Positions 61,292 to 64,000 of a stretch of 64,000 bases of DNA are shown here, piece after piece; the first letter of the stretch is position 1; the number at the start of each line of letters is the position of its first letter. A program made the translations under genes and the position numbers. This DNA comes from Microbacterium excoecariae (GTDB taxonomy: Bacteria > Actinomycetota > Actinomycetes > Actinomycetales > Microbacteriaceae): positions 868,001 through 932,000 of the forward strand of contig NZ_JAANCO010000001.1 of NCBI RefSeq assembly GCF_011326725.1. The letters are read 5' to 3'. The notes under the pieces were generated by a model, which did not search any database, had not been told where the DNA came from, and saw nothing but the letters and a program-made list of their open reading frames with translations.

Positions 61292-61737
61292 CGAGTTCCG
61301 GCCCCGTGTTTTCCCTGGCCTATTCGAGCGTGGCGGTGCGGCCGTTCGACGACCTGGCGCTCGCGGCGCTCCTCGCCCAGAGCCGGGAGGCGAACGCGCG
61401 GGCCGGCATCACGGGCATGCTCCTGTTCCGGGCCGGCAGCTTCGTGCAGGTCATCGAGGGAGACGAGGCGGGCGTGCGCGCCCTCATGGCGCGCATCAGC
61501 CGGGATCCGCGTCACACCCGCGTGCGGGTGCTCGTCGAGGGGACCGCTCCCGCCCGCACGTTCGCGGACTGGACGATGGGGTATGAGCCCATCACGGCGC
61601 CGACCGCGCCGGCGCCGGTGGGTTTCCGCAACACCTTCGACGACCTGGACAACCTCGAGGATCCGGCGCTTGTCGCCCGCGCGGTGCGCGAGCTGAGCCT
61701 CTGGTTCCGCGTCCGCCAGGCACGCCGCGCGGCCTGA
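61288..61737 (+). CDS. BLUF-domain blue-light sensor
   Basis: The 149-residue protein is a single BLUF domain (about residues 7-100) with a short C-terminal helix. The flavin-network residues are all present at the spacing of AppA: Tyr12 (SLAYSS), Asn36 (ANARAGITG), Gln54 (SFVQVIEG) and Trp95 (FADWTMGY). It binds FAD and signals blue light by hydrogen-bond change. It has no output domain such as EAL or cyclase, so it must act through a partner, and the coupled small protein is the nearest candidate. Confidence 0.93.
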   Translation: MTSSGPVFSLAYSSVAVRPFDDLALAALLAQSREANARAGITGMLLFRAGSFVQVIEGDEAGVRALMARISRDPRHTRVRVLVEGTAPARTFADWTMGYEPITAPTAPAPVGFRNTFDDLDNLEDPALVARAVRELSLWFRVRQARRAA

Positions 61738-61759
61738 TCGGGCCCCGTACGGTGGGCTC

Positions 61760-62623
61760 ATGCCCTCCGTCGCGCGCCGCCCGCACCTGTCGCCCTCCCT
61801 CGGGCCGGCCGCGGTCGTCGCGGCCGCCGCGGTCGCGCTCCTGCCGTTCGAGAACCGCCCCCTGGGATACGCGCTGCTCGTCGCGGGCGTTGCCCTCGCC
61901 GGCGTGCTGGGCCGCGCGGGCTTCGTCGCGGCCGCGCCGCGCGGGGAGGGGCCGAGCCTCGCGCGGGACCTCGCGCTCGTCGCGCTCGGGCTCGTGATCG
62001 CGAGCTCGATCCCGCTCGAGGCCCAGCTCGACGACGCGTCGATCGCGCGATTCGGCGTCGCGCTCGGCGCGGCCGTCGCGGCGCCGTACGCCGTGTCGCG
62101 GTTCGTGTTTCGCGATCGCGCGATCCGCTTCCCGTGGCGCGGCGGCGGATCCTGGCGGCGCTGGCAGTGGGGATGGCTCGCGGCCGTGATCGCCCTCGGG
62201 TGGCTGATCCTGCCGTTCTACTTCGTCGAGAGCGGCGTCTACCGAAACTGGCCCGTCGTGGACGACGCCGGGCTCATCGCGCGCCTGTTCGTCGGGGTCG
62301 GCGCCGTCGGCATATGGGACGAGCTGTTCTTCATCTGCACAGTGTTCGTCCTGTTCCGGCGCCACCTGTCCGACCTCGCCGCGAACGCCCTGCAGGCCGT
62401 CGTATTCGTGTCGTTTCTGTGGGAGCTCGGGTACCGCGCCTGGGGTCCGGCGCTCACGATCCCCTTCGCACTGCTGCAGGCCGTCATCTTCCTGCGCACC
62501 CGCTCGCTCGCGTACGTCGTCACCGTGCACCTGCTGTTCGACGCCGTCGTCTTCCTCGTCCTCGTGCACGCGCACAACCCCGGCGCGCTGGACGGCCTCT
62601 TCCTCGTGTCGCCGCGGTCCTAG
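61760..62623 (+). CDS. Membrane protein, divergent CPBP (CAAX protease-like) family
   Basis: This 287-residue protein has about eight membrane helices. Its core WDELFFICTVFVLFRRHLSD resembles the CPBP/CAAX EExxxR motif with the first Glu replaced by Asp (WDEL). A second partly conserved region, FLWELGYRAWG, and TVHLLFDAV stand where HxxxN/D is expected. It may be an inactive or altered intramembrane protease. TACGGT six nt before the ATG suggests a leaderless transcript. Its end overlaps the convergent SGNH gene. Confidence 0.75.
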   Translation: MPSVARRPHLSPSLGPAAVVAAAAVALLPFENRPLGYALLVAGVALAGVLGRAGFVAAAPRGEGPSLARDLALVALGLVIASSIPLEAQLDDASIARFGVALGAAVAAPYAVSRFVFRDRAIRFPWRGGGSWRRWQWGWLAAVIALGWLILPFYFVESGVYRNWPVVDDAGLIARLFVGVGAVGIWDELFFICTVFVLFRRHLSDLAANALQAVVFVSFLWELGYRAWGPALTIPFALLQAVIFLRTRSLAYVVTVHLLFDAVVFLVLVHAHNPGALDGLFLVSPRS

Positions 62624-63360
62624 CGCGCCGCTTCGACGGGCACGGCGACGAGGTCGGGAAAGAGCGCCGCGAGGTCGTCCGCGAGCACCTCGGCCAGGTA
62701 CGCGTGCCCCGCGTCGCCCGGGTGGTTCGCGCCCTGCTCGGAGGTGTCGATCACGGTGTCGTAGTTCGCCGGCGTGATCCACTCGTCCGCGAGCGGCGAG
62801 ACGTAGGTGAGGCCGTCCGCGGCCGCGGCGCGGGCGAGGATCTCGTCGATCCGCTCGATCTTCTCCTCGACGGGGAGCACGTGCGGCGCGGGGCCGAGCA
62901 CCACGATCTCGGCGTCCGGGAAGCGCTCCGCGAACCCGTCCCACACGGCCTCCGCCGCCCCGTCGAGCCCCGCGAGGGCGTCCTTGCGATCGTTGATGGA
63001 TCCCTGGATCACGATGACGTCGAAGTCGTCGGTCGCGGCGAGGCGCGCGAGCCGGGATCCGTAGGTGCCGCCGGCGGATCCCTCGTGGAGGTATCCGCTG
63101 CCGTTCTCGCCGTCGACCGTCGTCTTCCAGCCGAGCGCCTCCCCGGTGAGCGCGGCGTAGCGGTTCTCGGCGCTCGTGGCGGCCATGCCGTTCGTCCACG
63201 AGTCGCCGAAGACGAGGAGGGCGGGGGAGCCGTCCCCCGACAGCTCACGCCCGTCGGCGGCGGCTGTCGCCCCAGTCCCGGCGGGGGAGCACGCGGCGGT
63301 GGCCGCGACGGCGGCCACGGTCGCGGCGAGGGCGGCGAGGCGTGCGGCGGTCCGGGGCAT
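62620..63360 (-). CDS. SGNH/GDSL-hydrolase lipoprotein
   Basis: The 246-residue lipoprotein has a signal peptide with AAC (Cys24) and an SGNH fold: block I ALLVFGDSWTNGMAA, block III VIQGSINDRKDA and block V GANHPGDAGHAYLA with the catalytic Asp-His. It probably deacylates a cell-surface lipid or glycan. The ATG is six nt after TAGGCT (leaderless type), back-to-back with argS, only 35 nt apart. Confidence 0.9.
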   Translation of the reverse strand: MPRTAARLAALAATVAAVAATAACSPAGTGATAAADGRELSGDGSPALLVFGDSWTNGMAATSAENRYAALTGEALGWKTTVDGENGSGYLHEGSAGGTYGSRLARLAATDDFDVIVIQGSINDRKDALAGLDGAAEAVWDGFAERFPDAEIVVLGPAPHVLPVEEKIERIDEILARAAAADGLTYVSPLADEWITPANYDTVIDTSEQGANHPGDAGHAYLAEVLADDLAALFPDLVAVPVEAAR

Positions 63361-63395
63361 GCTCCAAGCCTAGGTCGTTCTAGGATGGGGGCCCT
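63361..63395. promoter_or_regulatory. Overlapping divergent promoters of the SGNH and argS genes
   Basis: Both -10-like boxes lie in 35 nt: AGCCTA (63367-63372; TAGGCT on the minus strand) and TAGGAT (63381-63386). Polymerases for the two genes would compete for this site. Confidence 0.55.
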
Positions 63396-64000
63396 ATGAA
63401 CCCCGATGCCCTCGCCTCCGCTCTCGCCGAAGTCCTCGCGTCGATCGCCGAGGCGAAGCGCCCCGGCGAGACTCTCACCGTCGACGCGTCTGACATCACG
63501 GTGGAGCGCCCCCGCAACCGCGACCACGGCGACTGGGCGACCAACGCCGCCATGAAGTTCGCGGGCCGGCTCGGCACGAAGCCGCGCGAGCTCGCGCAGG
63601 ACATCGCCGCGGCGCTGGCGTCGACGCCGGGGATCGCCTCGGTCGAGGTCGCGGGCCCCGGTTTCATCAACGTGCGGCTCGACGCCGCGGCCGCCGGCGC
63701 CCTGGCGAAGACCATCGTCGAGGCGGGGGACGCCTACGGGCGCAACGACTCGCAGGCCGGAAACAGCATCAACCTCGAGTTCGTCAGCGCGAACCCGACC
63801 GGCCCGCTGCACATCGGGCACACGCGCTGGGCCGCTCTCGGCGACGCGATCGGGCGCCTGCTCGAGGCCTCCGGCGCGCGCGTGGCCCGGGAGTACTACA
63901 TCAACGACGCCGGCGCGCAGATGGATCGCTTCGGCGCGAGCGTCGTGGCCGCCATGCTCGGCGAGCCCACGCCCGAGGGCGGGTACCCGGGCTCGTACAT
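63396..64000 (+). CDS. argS: Arginyl-tRNA synthetase, 3' end missing
   Basis: The frame is open from ATG 63396 to the window end (about 201 codons). The start MNPDALASALAEVLASIAEAK, the additional N-terminal domain (RPRNRDHGDWATNAAM, GPGFINVRL) and the class I signature NPTGPLHIGHTRWAALGDAIGRLL with HIGH are those of ArgRS. It charges tRNA-Arg. TAGGAT nine nt upstream is a likely -10. The C-terminus lies outside the window. Confidence 0.96.
   Translation, partial: MNPDALASALAEVLASIAEAKRPGETLTVDASDITVERPRNRDHGDWATNAAMKFAGRLGTKPRELAQDIAAALASTPGIASVEVAGPGFINVRLDAAAAGALAKTIVEAGDAYGRNDSQAGNSINLEFVSANPTGPLHIGHTRWAALGDAIGRLLEASGARVAREYYINDAGAQMDRFGASVVAAMLGEPTPEGGYPGSY

Noticed and set aside
63361..63395. 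A T-box or other leader upstream of argS
   Set aside because: Only 35 nt separate argS from the divergent gene, so there is no room; the message appears nearly leaderless.

Overview
This is a very GC-rich chromosomal window from an actinomycete, most likely a Microbacteriaceae member close to Microbacterium. The basis is its gene content: F420-type LLM oxidoreductase, DUF3097, TM0106-type RecB/helicase, a BldC-like HTH next to a 32-residue AURKAIP1/COX24 peptide, IdeR/DtxR-type iron boxes, a tRNA without encoded CCA, and many apparently leaderless genes. No phage, IS element, CRISPR array, origin or rRNA operon was seen. The window holds about 64 protein genes and one tRNA. Both ends cut genes: an amidase with dockerin repeats on the left and argS on the right.

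Layout. 1-2.4 kb: the amidase gene end, a strong terminator, and an array of eight 73-bp palindromic units. 2.4-11.7 kb: an SRPBCC protein, then a carbohydrate locus. It has a divergent ROK regulator, two TIM-barrel isomerase/epimerases, a CUT1 ABC importer lacking its own ATPase, and two Gfo/Idh/MocA dehydrogenases. Two similar operator-like palindromes precede the two halves. 11.8-16.5 kb: iron acquisition (siderophore-interacting reductase, binding lipoprotein, two FecCD permeases, ATPase) around iron boxes. 16.6-21.2 kb: a transglycosylase-like protein with a long leader, an AlkA-like glycosylase, a receiver-less winged-helix regulator, a small GNAT and an SseB protein. 21.3-25.7 kb: sbcDC and a small membrane protein. 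25.7-31.2 kb: a deaminase, a two-component system divergent from an exported protein with a poly-acidic tail, and nadE.

31.3-39.96 kb: a RecB/RNase H-like/helicase fusion whose end overlaps upp, an alcohol dehydrogenase, tadA, an LLM oxidoreductase, a CDF transporter and proC. 40-44.2 kb: two complete TrkH-TrkA potassium modules facing each other. 44.3-46.3 kb: an ArsR-type regulator, the HTH and mini-protein genes, rhodanese, a glutaredoxin-like protein and a Dabb protein. 46.3-54.5 kb: two flavoenzymes and an Opp/Dpp importer with an alpha/beta hydrolase at its head. 54.7-60.8 kb: an AhpD-like protein, a free-standing SIP domain, an arginase-like protein, PspA, a TPM protein with an RS/RGG tail, DUF3097 and trmB. 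60.9-64 kb: tRNA-Arg(CCG), a small protein coupled to a BLUF photoreceptor, a CPBP-like membrane protein, an SGNH lipoprotein and argS.

Two DNA-level patterns stand out. The 73-bp palindrome array has arms that are partly kept by compensating changes. The hexamer GGATCC is strongly over-represented across the window, in all three codon phases and between genes.
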